Assembly: GCA_015698045.1 (NCBI GenBank)
Contig: BLAL01000081.1
Location: 126,501-190,500 of the forward strand
DNA from: Rhizophagus clarus
Taxonomy: Eukaryota; Glomeromycota; Glomeromycetes; Glomerales; Glomeraceae
Length of the DNA stretch: 64,000 nt
Direction of reading: 5' to 3'
The notes under the pieces were generated by a model, which did not search any database, was not told the origin of the DNA, and saw only the letters and a program-made list of their open reading frames with translations. Of this stretch, positions 47,255 through 59,072 are shown in pieces; positions within the stretch are counted from its first letter, which is position 1; every line of letters starts with the position of its first letter. The translations under genes were made by a program, and so were the position numbers.

Positions 47255-47845
47255 AATGAAGAAATCTTGGGGATTATTGATTCCTAAATACTACTATCAT
47301 TATAGCTTTAAAAATTTCTATGCAACAGTTATCCAGCAAGCTTATAAGAATTATAAAAAGAGGCCCAAATCTTTGGTAAAATGGGTTTAGAAAGTGGTAA
47401 GGAATGATGATACTCCTAATGAAAAAAAGTTTTTAAGTATAAAAAATGAATCAGTACGACCAGGATTCATTTGTTATGGGTATCGTTGTTATTCAGTAAG
47501 AAATGATTGGATGTATGAAAAGATAGCCCAATTGTGAATACGATTAGATGCAGTAACATACATACTTGTTGGGAAATTATTATATCAGCAAGGCTATATA
47601 CTTGTTAGAGGTGCACATTGGATTGACATGTTAAAATGACCACAAAATCCTGAATATTATCATATTAATAAAAAATATAACTTTGAATACTTCATCAAAA
47701 TAAGATATTCTAGGAAAGAACCTTACCATAAATTTCTCAGATTTGGATGGATAATTGTGAGTTTGTATGCTGAATTTCCAGATCAGTCTTTGACCCAAAT
47801 TCTGAATAATAATAAAATACAGCTGTATACATACGTAATACAATA
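47255..47845 (+). pseudogene. unknown lineage-specific relic, basic helical protein
   Basis: Coding blocks in one direction: KSWGLLIPKYYYHYSFKNFY, ATVIQQAYKNYKKRPKSLVK, VRPGFICYGYRCYSVRNDW, AVTYILVGKLLYQQGYILV, YHINKKYNFEYFIKIRYSRK and SLTQILNNNKIQLYTYVIQ. Several stops interrupt it. It follows the preceding gene on the same strand after a 110-bp gap. No domain recognised. Confidence 0.45.
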
Positions 47846-48389
47846 AACACGTTTTGTAATCCTCATTAAAGTATATATGATATAATGATTGATATACTGC
47901 AAATCATCTGTAATTCTGTGTAACTACTTGTGTGACAAATTAATTTTCACATATAAGAAATCGACCTCTAAAAATATTTTGAATTTTTCTCTAGCGAAAT
48001 AGTATTTATTGATATGTGTATATGCTTTGGAGCTACAGGTTATTTCTACTATCCTTTCACCAGAGTATATTTAGCCGAAGGCATAGAGTATATAATATTA
48101 CTAGGTCTTTATTACTAAGCGGTCAAGCGAAAAAAAGGTATAATGCATTAATCCCAATGTCTTTGCAAATGTTGAGATCTATAATGCACATTCCGTATGT
48201 CTTACTCTTAAACATAAAATTTTTTCAGCCTGGCGTTGGCGTAAAAGTACCTTGCATATTTTTCCTATCTCTCCTTAACATGAAGAGAATATGAGAAATG
48301 GTGACATTTAAAAGATAATATAGAAAATTTATGTTTAGATCATTGAGAATTACATATTATATCAATACGTTTTTTATTAACATTTTTTA
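47846..48389. other. no clear gene
   Basis: Contains a short relative of the 35777/36704 repeat (TGACAAATTAATTTTCACAT near 47935) and an open frame (48016-48291) without family signal. Confidence 0.4.
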
Positions 48390-50034
48390 CTATATTGAAT
48401 TTAGTTACTAAAGTTGAAACACTTTTATTACAAGAAACATTAGATACTCTTTGTGGGGCATCTGTTGTTTATTTGATAATAGAAGATAATATCCTTTCTC
48501 CATATAATGATGTACGAGAAATAGTTGACTGAACGGTCACTTTATCTTTAACAAAAATAAAAGATCTTGAACGAAGAACTAAGGTGTTAGAAATATTACC
48601 ACAGGTATAATGTAAACTAGATTTTTATTATTTATCTTTGTCTTCAATGATAAGCCTATAGTAGATGTGGAATTTAGTTTTGGTATGTTATAGCTGAAGG
48701 TCAGAAAGTGCTGGCCTGGAAGAGTGATGTCCTTTAGATGTTGAGGGTTTCTGCTCCTCTCTGACTGTGCGTGACTATTCAGCCAAAACAATGTTACTTA
48801 AAATGCATCTGAGAACACATGTGTGGAGATTGTATATAATTCATGAATTTAGGTTGGGCTAATGTACCATACTTTTTTATTGCATCTACTATAGATGAAG
48901 AGTGGATATATCAGTGTTCGTGAATTGAAAGCATTAAAGGCGTTAAATATGAAAAAAGAAGCACCTCTACATTGTAGCCAGGAAGAAATAGAACAAAATC
49001 TTTTTACGTTGAAGTATAAGCTTAAAGTAATTATCAGAAGTTCAGTGATTTTTTTTGTCTAGTTAAATTTGTTAACTAACTATATACTTAGCATCCTTTA
49101 TCAAAAGCGAATGTAAATCTTTACAACTCTCTCAAACAAAATTTGGCAAATATTGCCTCTTCAGACCTCACATGAAAAGATCCTGAAGCAAGCATAGTTC
49201 TTAGCGATGACTCTGATATTGTAAAAAATTTGGGACATAGACAGAAAAATACCTTTATAGAATCACACAAAAATATGAAATGTGAACTCCCTGATTCGGT
49301 TGTGGTTAAGTGTGATAAATTTGTGAAAGGTTTTAATAGTCTCAGCATATCTAGAATCATGAGGAATGAATTTCATGATAAAAGATGGAAAGAAAGCGAA
49401 ACTGAACTAGTGAAATAGTGAAACGTATTTTGGGTACACTGTAAGTATTTTGCTAAATTATCTATAAAAATATTTATGAAATGATAGCTAATATACTTTT
49501 TAGTGCTGAAATATAGGGTTAATCCTGCATTTATAATTAGCACATCCCGTAATGAGCAGAACGAAGGGATGTATGTTGCAGATGTCATAATTCCTTTGCT
49601 TCAAGCAAATTTAAGTGGGCTCCCTAATGGCAGTATCTGCTTGAGTACAGCAGAACACCAAAGTCTAGCAAGCAAAGCTTGATGAAATCTTAGAATAAAT
49701 GAAAAGAATGAGAAAGAAACCTGATGTTATGAACTTGCTAAAACAAGATGAAAATATTATTAAGCTAATGTATACTGAATTATCACGTATCATATATAGC
49801 AAATCAAAAAAAGCGGATGATGATGTAAAATTATGGAGGGAAACATTAGATGGTACAAGTTTTGTAAATGCGTTATGTAGATCAGCCAGAAATCAATTTG
49901 GTGTTGTAGGGATTCAGGTCGCAAGTACAACTATATATCTGAATGTTCTTGTAAAGGATCTAGCTGGTATTCCTCGATACTTCCACCTACATCATGGAGA
50001 AATTCCTCTATCATCAAGTAATAATATATCATGA
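48390..50034 (+). pseudogene. multi-exon lineage-specific gene, broken
   Basis: Exon-like blocks appear in order, separated by short AT-rich introns: TLLLQETLDTLCGASVVYLI (48420), KIKDLERRTKVLEILPQ, MKSGYISVRELKALKALNMK (48895), NVNLYNSLKQNLANIASSDL (49110), SVVVKCDKFVKGFNSLSISR (49300), AFIISTSRNEQNEGMYVADV (49530) and finally 49699-50031 with LLKQDENIIKLMYTELSRII, VKLWRETLDGTSFVNALCRS, NQFGVVGIQVASTTIYLNVL and DLAGIPRYFHLHHGEIPL. Several stops and frame changes divide them. I recall this C-terminal segment as a repeated family in Rhizophagus; function unknown, with a nuclease-like fold as one possibility. Confidence 0.55.
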
Positions 50035-50209
50035 GTCAAGTCTCTCATATGTGTACTTTTAACTTTGAGAAATATTATGATTGTGAATAAGAGTTTACTA
50101 ATACAGGCATTAGAACAGGCTACCTCTCATCTGCCCTGAAATGTTAACCCAAGTTCTACTATTTCCACGCCCCCATATAATAAATAATATAGAATTTTTT
50201 CATGTATTT

Positions 50210-50290
50210 AGCGTAGAAATATCATGTATTATAGGCTATGTAATTTATTAATAAAAAATCTCTTGGCATTTTCCAAGACCGCACAGTCTC
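50210..50290 (+). promoter_or_regulatory. conserved upstream block, third copy (weaker)
   Basis: AATATCATGTATTATAGGCT and TTAATAAAAAATCTCTTGGC match the blocks upstream of 39708 and 15033. Here they precede the coiled-coil gene at 50696. Confidence 0.4.
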
Positions 50291-50695
50291 GCAAATTTTT
50301 TATATTTTTTTCTTGACAAATTTTAGTGATCTTAGGTCGTCTAAAATCACATGATTTTTTCATATTGATCAATAGTCTGACTGTGTTATGTGCATATTTG
50401 ATCAGAGCTTTCTAGCAGATCTTTCACGATATTGATGCGTAAATTTTTTCACACTAATTACCCAAATGCAGTGAATGTTCAGTGAATGTTCAGAATTCTT
50501 TGAATTCTCAGATTCTTAGAATTTTTTATTTTTCTGTATAAAATGACTAATAATATACTTATACCATTTTTTCACGTATATTACTCAAAGCAACTTAACC
50601 AACTTCTTCGATCCATAAAAATAGATATATAGTGACGCCTTACATCTCAAAAATACCTATTATCGCTGGAACAGGCAAGTGGTATTCACCCTAAA

Positions 50696-51244
50696 GTGGA
50701 AGATATGTTAAATCAGGCAGTTGAAAAATATATTAAAAAAAAAGAGCATCAGAGGATGAAGCCTATTACCAGCGACTGTAAAAATTTGTTAAGAAAAGAA
50801 AATGAGGAGCTGTGTATATCAAAGCAGATATTGGAAAAAAAGATTGAAGAGCTTCTTGACTTGCAAGAGCAATATAAGTCTCGTGAGGTAGCCATGACCA
50901 GATCTTTGGAGGAGAGTGGCAGGAAAGTCACCCAATTATCAGATTTGGTAGCTTTCTTCAAAAGTACAATTCCTGATATGAGAAAAGCTATTGCATTGGC
51001 AGAAAAGTCCATTAACATATTAGAGAGTAAATGCCAGCATCTGGAGGATATTATTTCTGCTAAGGATAGGAAAATTATCACTCTTGTTGATCAGATCTCT
51101 TCTCACACAAAATATAGTGATATAAATATAGAACTGGAAGTATATTCTAGCATTGATGAAAGAAAATTATGGATAAAGAAGTGTAGTGAATCTGAACATG
51201 ATCTAGAAACTAGGAGAAAATATACATTTCATCCTCAGACTTAA
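50696..51244 (+). CDS. coiled-coil protein, unknown function
   Basis: 182 residues open from about 50696 (VEDMLNQAVEKYIKKKEHQR in context), then KNLLRKENEELCISKQILEK and KKIEELLDLQEQYKSREVAM, a long heptad-repeat coiled coil. A second stretch (LVAFFKSTIPDMRKAIALAE, INILESKCQHLEDIISAKDR) follows, and the tail is RRKYTFHPQT. A likely N-terminal piece of the same gene (MTNNILIPFFHVYYSKQLNQ at 50543) lies just upstream in another frame or exon, so the true start is uncertain. It is convergent with the packaging-ATPase relic, 20-30 bp away. Similar in style to the coiled-coil gene at 62150. Confidence 0.55.
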   Translation: MEDMLNQAVEKYIKKKEHQRMKPITSDCKNLLRKENEELCISKQILEKKIEELLDLQEQYKSREVAMTRSLEESGRKVTQLSDLVAFFKSTIPDMRKAIALAEKSINILESKCQHLEDIISAKDRKIITLVDQISSHTKYSDINIELEVYSSIDERKLWIKKCSESEHDLETRRKYTFHPQT

Positions 51245-51264
51245 GGAATTCTACTCATCCAGCT

Positions 51265-52012
51265 TCAAAAGAGAATTCCAGCCCAGCCTAATCATTAATG
51301 GATCATTTATTGGCTTAATGAAATCAAAGACAACAAAATTTTTATCTCACAAATGCTTATCAATGATCTTAGACGCTTTTTTTGGATCATCTGTATATTG
51401 ACGCATGACTCTATAGTTATTATCCTGACTACCACTGCCTTAGAACATAACTAGATATGAGATATTTTCACAAATTATCTTTGGCATAGCTTGATATTTC
51501 TGAGTCACATATATAGGTGATATATTTTGATGCTGATCACTAATGAAGTAAGGGACTATACGTTCTTGTACTTTTTTCGATTCAGCATAAAGATCTTTAA
51601 AAACAACAACAATACTTCTTTTCGAGAAGAATTTGCTTATATCTGGAATCTTTTCTGCCTTTATTGTTTGAAATGTGATATTCTCTCGATATAGTGCAGG
51701 ACTATTCGCAAAAATGTGAATAGCATTTTTTACTAGTTCCCATTTAGGTTTGGCATATTTTTCAACTAAAATGAGATGATCATTTTTAATATATCTATCC
51801 CCCTTTTTACCTTTAAACATGCATTAGAGTTTGTTACCTAGAATAAGATTGATAACCATATTTGTTTTTCCACTATGTGAGCCTCCAGTAACTAGAAGGT
51901 GAAAAGGCCAATCTGAACTATATTCATTGCCCTTCATTCGCTCCAAAGATTTTCTGGAGATCTCACCAATATTATACACAAAGAATTCCATATAATACGA
52001 TATACAAAGCAT
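51265..52012 (-). pseudogene. A32-like packaging ATPase relic (virus-like fossil)
   Basis: On the minus strand: FVYNIGEISRKSLERMKGNE, then PFHLLVTGGSHSGKTNMVIN with a P-loop, [40 protein letters not shown] (Walker B-like strand), [20 protein letters not shown] and VMRQYTDDPKKASKIIDKHL. This order is that of the FtsK/HerA-type genome-packaging ATPase (A32-like) carried by Polinton-like and large DNA virus-like elements. It lies in line with the nuclease-like and integrase relics upstream on the same strand. Broken in a few places; comparatively well kept. Confidence 0.75.
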
Positions 52013-52039
52013 ATCAAAATGAGAAATTTTAGCGAACTC

Positions 52040-52660
52040 ATTTGCCCAAAATCATGTGAACTTTCAAGAGTTGGGCTTCACTTCATCCAAAAAACCTTTC
52101 TCGATTAATGTATATCTAATGAACAGATATAAGTCTGCAGTATAAGGCACTTCTATAAGGCATATACATTGCTCTTTGCAAGTACCCCGCTTCTTCTGAT
52201 CATGCATTTTCTGTTTATCTAAATGTATCTAACCTTTAGGATGAAAATGCTTCAAACAAGCTGAAAGTATTACTTACTCTGGAACTTGAATACAAGACGC
52301 AATTTCTCATTATATCCATCAAGTTACATTCCATCCAAAAAATTAGGCCTACATAATGGAAATTTCTTTCCTAGCTGATCTTCAAAAATATATTGACACT
52401 TGCCTTCACTGCTTGTATGGTGACATAAAGGGCACCACTTGAATTTTTTCATAATATATTTTAATGGATATTCCCATTGATGTATATCATTTTCACAAGA
52501 TCAAAGATATATGTTATGACCATTTATTCGTCTAGTCCTTCCTAGACATTGACCACCACGTCTTCTAGCATAATCAATAGCTTGATCTATCTCTCCATTA
52601 ATGACACAGGCAATATGCACAGATAATATGCTTTGGGGTAGATACCCAACTTTTTCTGGA
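52040..52660 (-). pseudogene. zinc-finger / short-patch-type nuclease-like relic (virus-like fossil)
   Basis: Blocks on the minus strand: [56 protein letters not shown], then [20 protein letters not shown] with paired cysteines, [31 protein letters not shown], and [21 protein letters not shown] treble-clef-like Cys cluster followed by a conserved LDGYN...LVFEFQ strand and an EVPY strand suggests a very-short-patch-repair-type endonuclease fold. It lies between the integrase and packaging-ATPase relics. Broken in several places. Confidence 0.6.
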
Positions 52661-53602
52661 TCAGGAATTAATATAAGTTCTTCTTACACAAACCCACATG
52701 ATGGTGCGTATTCTCCATCAAGATAATATAAAACTGGTTCATTCTTTATGACAATCACTTTTCAGATTTTATGAAGACTTGAACTAAAGGTGGGATCAGT
52801 TGCTTGCTTTTGATTCTCTATACTCCTTCCCATTCCGCATTGGCAAGTAAGTAACGAACAGTATCATCTTTCTTTAACGTTATTTCAACTTTTTCAACAG
52901 GGTGCCTATATTTTATAGACGGTCTAGATTTGACTTGTTCTAAAGCAATTGCATTCACAGGTTCAAGTCCCCATTTTTCTAATCCCAGATCTCAAATAAG
53001 GCGAGTGGAATAGTTATTTAAATAATAATAATTACTGGCAAAAACCTAACCCATGCTCTTATTAATTTAGGATCAGAAGATATTGATTCAATAGCATATT
53101 GGATCTTATATAGAATTTTTGAGAGTGTCTGATTGAAATGCTCTATAAATGCAAGACCTCTGTGGTTATATGAACCAATCACTCGAATTGTGACATTATG
53201 CTCTTGCATTATTAGTCAGGAAGTTTCACCTATAAATTCATGACTCCCATCATATTATAAAAGCTTTGGCCAGGTCAATGGATTATCTCGATTACCATAT
53301 ACTTTTCTAAATGCTTTAGCAACCTCTGAGCTATTTTTGATGTGAGCGGAACAGAAGCCTTATATCAGGAAGCGCAGTCTATAATGTTAAGTACTGCTTT
53401 ATATTTTTACCTTTATAGTGATCATAGGTGAGAAATAATATATCGCACTGGTGTACACAGTTGGGGCGTGTTATTCATCCATAGCTGACTCTAGAGATGT
53501 ATTTTGAAGAGGTTTTATTAGTTTGGTATGACTCTTGATTCTCTAAAAAATCTTTGCATTCACTTAGACAAAATTGATGCCCTTCTTTTTTATATGCGTC
53601 TC
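52661..53602 (-). pseudogene. retroviral-type (Polinton-like) integrase relic, main part (fossil)
   Basis: On the minus strand: RDAYKKEGHQFCLSECKDFL and SSKYISRVS near 53560, ITRPNCVHQ near 53440, then VTIRVIGSYNHRGLAFIEHF near 53190, which is the end of the catalytic core, NQTLSKILYKIQYAIESISS, and at 52870-52680 a C-terminal domain ([41 protein letters not shown]). This is the DDE integrase of Polinton/Maverick-like elements. It is interrupted at 53603-53605 by the CACTA-like element; the 5' edge of the gene is on the far side at 62004-62118. Broken in many places and older than that insertion. Confidence 0.75.
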
Positions 53603-53639
53603 TTACACTGGTCAAAATCAATTCTATCAGGTACATATC

Positions 53640-53835
53640 AGAGACTTATATATCAGCAGTTAATCAGATAAATATCGGGTATTTTTACATATCGGGTACC
53701 CGATTTATTACACTTTAAAATATGCCTAATTACCAAGATCCCGATATCTAAACTATTGGTCACCGATATGTTATTTAATATATATCGGGCACAGTTCTAT
53801 CTTACACATATCAGGTATCCGATATGTGATACAAA
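53640..53835. repeat. subterminal TATCGGGTA/TACCCGATA repeats, left end
   Basis: About six units, including ATATCGGGTACCCGAT at 53690, GATCCCGATATC, CACCGATATG, TATATCGGGCAC and TATCAGGTATCCGATATG. They mirror the right-end block at 61620-61985 and stop where the nested DDE transposon begins. Confidence 0.8.
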
Positions 53836-53838
53836 TTT

Positions 53839-56800
53839 TAATACGTTAGATTTCATATTAGGCTGGGCAAATAAAATATTTAGATTCTCGTAACATAAAA
53901 TTTTAAAAATGATGCGGGTGTGCAGTTTTTTTTTATATATATATTAAATTTTTTATATTAATTTTTTTATTTACGTCACATGCATTCCTTTCATATAATA
54001 TGAAATTTGTATCACAAATAAAATAACCATCTGATCATTTGTTTGCACAATGATCTTTTTTTTTTATTCTGAACAATGCCAACAGTTATTGTAAATGTTG
54101 AATATCTTTCTAAATCAGTTTTTGAATGGGAAGGTCTTCCAGTTGATGAAAATATAAATGTTGATGAATTTTACCAAGATGTAGTCATTTGCGAAATAAG
54201 AAGAGAATTATGGAATAAGAATATCACAGCATATTTTAGTCTTACAAAAACAAGTGAAAAAGAGAAAATAGGATTAAAATGTGATGTATGGGAGACTGCA
54301 AAGAATTATGAAAAATATATTACTTTCAAATTAAAAGATAATGATTATTCCAATGAGTCTACAACAAAGACTAAAAACGCATTTGAATTAATGAGAATTG
54401 CATCAACACTTAATTATCTACCTGAATTTAATCTACCAAAGAATTCTTTTGATCAATTGCGTATTGATTTATGTGAACTGATTAAGACAAACAGAGGTGG
54501 ATGGATTGGAAAAGACAATGCAAATGTAATAGGAAAAAAATTTGTTACAGATTTATCAAAATCAATATGGTATATTGATAGTTGTTCTTTTAAAACTATA
54601 GATAATAGGTATAAAATTCCAGAAATTTTCACAATTTTTTTTAATCGGGCTTATCCTAAAAATCACAGACATGCATGAAGATCTTTTAATTCCAGTGAAT
54701 TGCAAAATTTTTACAAAATTTTAATTAACTATCTTAAATTACCTTGGATTTCTAAACCTAAATTTTCTTGGCTTAAAGTACCTTTGCAAATTTATGTAAA
54801 TAATTTATTAAAATATTCAGATTACTTAATTAAACAAAAAGCTATAACTTTAAAAAACCAAAACTCTTTAGCTCCCATTGTTGATGAAGGTAAAGCCGCT
54901 TATATAGAAATATTGGATGCAAATATTTGGCGACCACCTATTATTGTTGAAGAATTTAAATTGTTAACAAGGTCATTGGAAGAATCACCATATTGGAAAC
55001 CAATAAACATTAGCCAATTTTGTCCAAATGAACGAATGTAAGTTAATTTATTTTTTTTTAGTAATTGATATTAATGATTAATATTAATAATTAAATTTAT
55101 TAATTAATTAAAATTTAGGAGGAAATGCAGATTTATTGAAAAACTAAAGAATGCTTTTTTGTTTAAAATAGGAAAATATACATACCATCATGGAAATATT
55201 CAAAATTCTGTTTACCTTTGGCATATTGATAATAATGCTAATGAGGAAGAATTAGTCAATAAGCATTATAAAATTAAAAATAATTTGAAACAAACTATTC
55301 AAATATATCATACCAGAGCAATGAGAAAAGAATTTATTGACACTGTTGAACTTTGTATTAGTAAAGTTGAAAAGGCAAGAATTCATTATATTTATTCTAC
55401 ATGGTTAGAAGATTCTTCAGCTTCAGTAAATTTAGTAACACAAAATATTGATGATCGAGTGTTATTAATATTTGAACTGGATGACCCAGAATTAATTACA
55501 GATTTACGTGAAATTAATGAAGGTAGAATATTTAAATATGATTTATTTTGGGAATATGCATTAAAATATCTAGAAGGTATAGTACAAGAATCAATTTTAG
55601 CAGTTGATGAAAGGAGGCATGATATATTTCAACATCTAGCAGTAGCAATTTCAATTAGAGATTTTCAAAATCAAGTTCTTAAAATCTGTCCTTTAAATAT
55701 TCCAACTCCTTCTTTACAATGGATTCGTTTACAATTTTGGCCAAAAAACTCCACACATAAAAGTAGCTTGCAGTTTACTTGTAAATTACCAATTAAATTT
55801 ATGGTTCAAACTAGACAGTTACGTTGTGACCATAAAAATGCACATTATGCAAGTGCTCTATTTCGTTATCAAAAGGAGATGGCAATTTTATTATGTGAAA
55901 ATTCATGGTTAGTATTCATGGATGATAAGCATCAGTGCAAAGTTGGTGAACCAGGCTATCCAGTTGCAGCAGTTGAAAGAGGAAGACAAGTTATTGTATC
56001 AAAAAATAAAACTTTTCAAGTTGCAGATCATGATTTTACGAAGTGTGGTATAATACCTAGTGTTACAATGATTTGTGATATTCCTTGTACAATAGAAGAG
56101 TCATTTTATAAAGGACAAGTATATGTAGGTTTGAAAGATTCAATATTTCAACCTTCTGATCCCTTACGACATATGGCTGAATTATATAAGATTTTGAAAC
56201 ATCAAGATGAAAATAAACCTTATTTACTTCTTTATACAGATGGGGGACCAGATCATAGAGTTACATATATTCGTGTTCAAATGGCATTAATAGCTTTATA
56301 TCTTAAATTAGATTTAGATTTATTGGTTGCTGTCAGAACTCCTCCAGGTCATTCTTGGAAAAACCCTGTTGAACGCATTATGTCAATATTAAATCTTGGC
56401 TTGCAATGTGTTGGTTTGATGCGTAATGAAATGAGTGAAGAATTAGAAAAGATAATGAAAAGATGCAATTCTATGGATGATATTCGTGAAAAATCACAAA
56501 ATGAGCCACATTTGAAGGAAGAATTAATTAAAAGTTTATCACCTACGATTGATTTAATGGAAGGCATCTTTGAAAGATTAACTTTGAAGGAAGAATCTTT
56601 TAAAACTTTTAAGGCAGCATCTGATGAAGATATTTGTGAATTATGGGAATTACTATTAGAAATCGATGAAACATTAGAATTGGATGACAGAACAAAAAAA
56701 AGTATTAAAAATAAGGTAATGAGAAAACACATTGTCCTTAAGCATTTAAAATAAATACTAGCTAATTTTTATTAATTTATTTGTAAGGAAAAATTTCAAG

Positions 56801-57744
56801 AATTTTATAACCACTGTTGCAAATCAAGGCATTATTTCTTTCAAATTAAAAAATGTGGTAAAGCAGACTGTAATATTTGTAAGCCATTAAAAAGTGATGA
56901 AGTAGATTTTTTTCAAGTTCATTCATTACCAGATCCAATTCCAACCATTGATAAAACAAGTTATAAAGAATTTTCAGAAATTTATGGAACAATTACCACA
57001 GAACAGCATCGACCTTCATTAAAACACCAACAGAAAGACAAACAAATAAACAAGATGGGATTTAGTCCTAATGCTCAATTTGCCAAAAATGTTGGAGTTG
57101 TTGTTGAATGTTATGAATGTAACAGGTGGCGTGTATTATATAGTAAAACAAAATTAAATTCAATTGAGATTTCTAATTTAGTGAGGTATATTGATACGAT
57201 TCAATATGTGTGTGGAGATTCCTTCGATACTTTAGCTGACACTGAAGTTTCTAATAATAATGATGATTATGAAAGTGATAATATGAACGAAATTTTTGAA
57301 AAAGTTAAAATTAATAATAGCTTAACATGTAATTCTCTAATGGAAATTCCTTATTACTCATCTGGTTTATTTGAAGATATCTGTTTTCAGTGTGGAAAAA
57401 TTCCCGAAGAGGGTGATGAAGAATCTAATAATCAAGTCAATATTGAAGAAGAGTATTATTACTATTATAATGAATGCTATATTACAGTTGACAGTAAAAA
57501 AAGAAAAAATAGGAAAGTTAAATTACAACAATCAAAGAGAAGGCGAACAGATGCATAATTCCCAATACTATATATTCAAACCAATTATTATAATAAAGTG
57601 CATTTTAACTTGACATCCATATTATGTGAAATCATGTGATAAAAAAGTTTACTATAAAAAATTTTTTTTAATTTTTTGAAAAATTGACACGCGCGGATTA
57701 CGAGAATCTAAATATTTATTTGCCCGGCCTTATATAACGTATTA
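53839..57744 (+). mobile_element. DDE transposon with GGCYGGGCAAATAAA inverted ends, nested in the CACTA-like element
   Basis: Left GGCTGGGCAAATAAAATATT then TAGATTCTCGTAA (53861-53893); right, opposite strand, GGCCGGGCAAATAAATATTT then AGATTCTCGTAA (57729-57698). Outside these, TTAATACGTTA is also inverted (53839-53849 and 57734-57744), so the true ends are probably there and the inverted repeat is about 55 bp with small gaps. A target duplication could not be fixed. The element contains one three-exon transposase gene. Confidence 0.82.
54076..57558 (+). pseudogene. DDE transposase with C-terminal zinc region, one premature stop
   Basis: Exons 54076-55037, 55119-56715 and 56788-57558 (introns of 81 and 72 nt, GTAAGT or GTAATG to TTTAG or TAAG) keep one phase throughout and give 1109 residues. 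A unique N-terminal half (MPTVIVNVEYLSKSVFEWEG) is followed by a DDE core. Asp589/590 lies in VFMDDKHQCKVGEPG, Asp695 in LLYTDGGPDHR, and Glu739 in HSWKNPVERIMSILNLGLQC, 43 residues after Asp695. After the second intron comes a Cys/His cluster (YNHCCKSRHYFF, CGKADCNICKP), then CYECNRWR and CFQCGKIPEE; the C-terminus is basic. A single in-frame TGA at 54676-54678 (codon 201, CGA or TGG expected) is the only defect seen. The core resembles IS630/Tc1-like DDE enzymes but with unusual spacing; I recall relatives in sponges and cnidarians but cannot verify that. Confidence 0.85.
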
Positions 57745-58039
57745 AGAAATTTTTTAGAGTTTACTTTCTTTATAAATTTTTCTTTTTAGAAATTTTTAAT
57801 TCATTTAATGTAGTTAAAAAATTTTTATTGTCTTATTTGTTGAATGCATTATCAAGTTTATAAATTTTTTGTAAAGTGTTTAAAAGTATAATTATTATTG
57901 TTAATATTTTTATTTTATTACGTATTTTATTACAATAAATTAATAAAAAAGTTATAGTCATTTATAATACAATTTTAAGAAAAGTTTGCTTATACTTTTC
58001 TTAATTGTAATCACGTTAAGATTAAGAGGAACAAGGGAA
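57745..58039. other. no gene seen; interior of the CACTA-like element
   Basis: AT-rich sequence between the nested transposon and the mini-exon-like repeats. Confidence 0.5.
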
Positions 58040-58370
58040 ACTGCAACCTAAAATAAATAAAAGAAATGTTAAAACTGTTTCTTTAATATTCAAAAAATAT
58101 CCCTCCTTCCCTCCTTACATTTCAAGTCCGGAGTTCAGCAATCTGAAAAAAATAAAGAAAGAAATATTAGTAACGTTTCTTTAACATTAAAAAAAAATCC
58201 CCTGCCCTTTCTAACTTACATTTCCAAGTCTGGTTCATCCAAGAAGGCCGGCAACCTAAAAAAAATAAAGAAAGAAATGTTAGTAATGTTTCTTTAATAT
58301 TAAAAAAAAATTTCTCCACCTCTTCCAACTTACATTCCAAGTCCGGAAGTCCAGCAATCTAAAAAAAAAA
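58040..58370 (-). repeat. three tandem acceptor / mini-exon / donor-like units (minus strand)
   Basis: Read on the minus strand, each of three ~100-bp units has a T-rich tract ending TTTTTTTAG (CAG in one), a core of 23-34 nt (for example ATTGCTGGACTTCCGGACTT then GGAAT), and a donor-like GTAAGTTGGAAG or GTAAGGAGGG. Donors lie near 58335, 58222 and 58119. The core shares TTGC(T/C)GGAC, CCRGACTT and GGAAT with the nine-unit array at 28670-29682, although the host element is of a different family. Confidence 0.7.
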
Positions 58371-59072
58371 TAAAAAAAAATCATGGTTTAGAAAACCGTA
58401 AAAATAGATTAATTATGATAATCAATGATCATCAAATTAAATTAAAATGCTGAAACTATTGCATGTAAACGCCAAAAGGTTTTGGCAGTTTAGCAAAAAT
58501 GAGTTTGATCATGTATTTTGAAAATGTGAAAGATTATTTCAAGATTTTATATTGTAAATTGATAGATTAGTTCTCTCAATTTGATTTATAGAAAGATTTT
58601 AGTAACATTTTGGAAGATCAGCAGTATTAGATCTGTCACGCCTAAATGTACCTTTTTTAAAAATTTATTGGAGACATTTCATCATTACAATATATTAATA
58701 AAAAAAAATGAATGTTTATTGAATAAAAGTAATTTATTATAATAAGCTTTAATTACTTATAATTGAGGTCGAATTTTTTAATTTCAGTTGAATATAGGCC
58801 GATATTAAATCAAATTATAAAATAGTAAAAATATTAAAATAATAATTAGATGACTATATAAAATATATATATATTTAATAAAAAATAATAATAATAAAAG
58901 ATAATAAAAAATAATAATAATAAAAGATAATAAAAAATAATAATAATAAAAGATAATAAAAAATAATAATAATAAAAATAATAAAAATATAAAAATATAA
59001 ATAAAAAATAAAAATAAAAATAAAATATAAAAAATATAAAATAAAAAAAAAATAAAAATAAAAAAATATAAT

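Noticed and set aside
48016-48294. 92-residue open frame with many aromatic residues
   Set aside because: No paralogue, no domain, and neighbouring frames look equally open; likely chance.
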